From Chitinophagaceae bacterium (GTDB taxonomy: Bacteria; Bacteroidota; Bacteroidia; Chitinophagales; Chitinophagaceae), in contig CANFHA010000026.1 in the NCBI GenBank assembly GCA_947446645.1, positions 1 through 52,287 on the forward strand: a stretch of DNA of 52,287 nucleotides, in the 5' to 3' direction. The notes beneath the pieces are model-generated. The model made no database searches. It was not told the origin of the DNA and worked only from the letters and a program-made list of their open reading frames with translations. The position numbers and the translations under genes were made by a program. Positions 51,681 through 52,287 of the stretch are shown in pieces; position 1 is the first letter of the stretch, and the number at the start of each line of letters is the position of its first letter.

Positions 51681-51835
51681 TTAAAAAGAGCGAACCGCAC
51701 GCACGTAGTATGAGTTGTACTTGCCGCTCCATTCCCGGTTACCAAAGTTGAAATTCTGGAAATACGCGTAGTTGGAATAGGGCATGTAGATGTCAATTTC
51801 CTCACTCGAACTCCAATAGAAGGCATCGTAAAAAC
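51681..51835 (-). repeat. Variable tail of the DUF1566 protein (copy B)
   Basis: This is the counterpart of copy A at 48711-48850, six codons longer between WSSSE and the GK element. It diverges within WSSSE...AVRSF while the flanks on both sides are nearly identical to copy A. Confidence 0.55.
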
Positions 51836-52287
51836 CACCTATTACAACTTTATTGATGTATAATTTATTTAATTCATCTTTGCTGGGTAAATACCAATCG
51901 GTATAGCCACCACCATGGTAATCACGGCATAGTTTGGCTGCAATGCCAGCTTCAGTGCATCCTGCCAGGATAGCGGTAGTGTTTGCAGCGCCTGTGCCTA
52001 TGGCTGTGCCAGCAGCTCCGAGTAACGTGCCAAAGCAGCCCCATTCTGCCCCTATCCCTGCTGCACTCTGATCGCTGGTCGCGGCTATTAAGCCATGAGG
52101 GGTTGTTGCGCTGTAACCAGGGTCGCCGGGTTGCAGTATATAAGCTATTACACCGCCTCCGTATATCTCCCCAATGAAAAGCGGTACGGTTGTTGTCCAT
52201 GTGGGCGTACTTCCATTTAGAACTAATGTTTGCCCGGTAGTGCCAACGGGTACTCGTGTCCAAGCACTGCCATTCCAGTACAGCATA
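51681..52287 (-). CDS. DUF1566 (Lcl-like) domain protein, N-terminally incomplete at window edge
   Basis: A frame open to the end of the window encodes at least 201 residues. The N-terminal visible part (YWNGSAWTRVPVGTTGQTLV) resembles the linker repeats of phage-tail-like or cell-surface proteins. A DUF1566 domain follows: GGGVIAYILQPGDPGYS, HGLIAATSDQS, WGCFGT, LCRDYHGGGYTDWYLPSKDEL and WSSSE, ending YYVRAVRSF. The domain is a C-type lectin-like fold by family knowledge. A 3' untranslated flank with a small hairpin (51636-51646) is shared with copy A. Its start and any signal peptide lie outside. Confidence 0.78.
   Translation of the reverse strand, partial: MLYWNGSAWTRVPVGTTGQTLVLNGSTPTWTTTVPLFIGEIYGGGVIAYILQPGDPGYSATTPHGLIAATSDQSAAGIGAEWGCFGTLLGAAGTAIGTGAANTTAILAGCTEAGIAAKLCRDYHGGGYTDWYLPSKDELNKLYINKVVIGGFYDAFYWSSSEEIDIYMPYSNYAYFQNFNFGNREWSGKYNSYYVRAVRSF

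Noticed and set aside
1..52287. Reverse transcriptase for a DGR, or an integrase
   Set aside because: No ORF in the window shows a YxDD reverse-transcriptase motif or tyrosine/serine recombinase signatures; any such gene would lie outside.

Overview
The window looks like chromosomal DNA of a Bacteroidota member, most likely of the Chitinophagales type. The evidence is several proteins with type IX secretion (T9SS) C-terminal sorting domains, a TonB-dependent receptor with an N-terminal CarboxypepD_reg-like domain, BatD/BatE, a BlaI/M56 pair, a kynureninase, and repeated Bacteroidota-style promoters (-7 box TAnnTTTG) ahead of rpsT, truA, ribF, kynU, the tRNA and other genes. The taxon is inferred from gene content; no 16S gene is present.

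Accessory left arm (1 to about 12.7 kb). It opens inside a Strawberry-notch-type helicase gene followed by a RecA-like ATPase gene, a pair typical of mobile elements. Next comes an AT-rich island whose centrepiece is a complete His-Xaa-Ser (Hxs) peptide-modification cluster: a precursor with a Sec-like leader and a C-terminal HSS-repeat tail (hxsA), hxsD, and two radical SAM maturases (hxsB, hxsC), all on one strand and closed by a terminator. Around it lie an overlooked 47-residue proline-rich ORF, a small gene split at a T8 run, and a 304-residue protein with a HEPN-like Rx4H motif. About 1.4 kb without confident genes follows, carrying degenerate repeats and a cluster of terminator-like hairpins that may mark a small RNA. 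Then come two secreted or membrane proteins of unknown role and decaying gene remnants, including a frameshifted VOC-family gene.

Chromosomal part (about 13 to 46 kb). A luciferase-like oxidoreductase is followed by a SOUL heme-binding protein plus TonB receptor operon preceded by a near-canonical Fur-box core. Then come a lipoprotein gene interrupted by an in-frame TAG, two large secreted zinc metalloproteases, an M50-like membrane protease, TatA, a lytic transglycosylase, rpsT, a fatty-acid desaturase, and a BlaI repressor with M56 peptidase under a striking double palindrome. Further on are truA, a LemA/TPM operon, kynU, ribF, a Dph6-like ATPase, an SDR, BatD/BatE, a polysaccharide deacetylase, TatD, a GNAT and tRNA-Ser(GGA) with a truncated 5' duplicate.

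Right arm (46 to 52.3 kb). A TPR-adenylate cyclase fusion is followed by a multi-Ig-repeat T9SS surface protein. That gene is flanked by direct repeats of about 370 bp, each encoding the C-terminus of a DUF1566 (Lcl-like) domain protein. The two DUF1566 copies agree closely up to a WSSSE motif and then diverge sharply in a region rich in NNC/NNT codons, with a small hairpin just past the stop. This recalls variable regions of diversity-generating retroelements, although no reverse transcriptase or template repeat is in the window.
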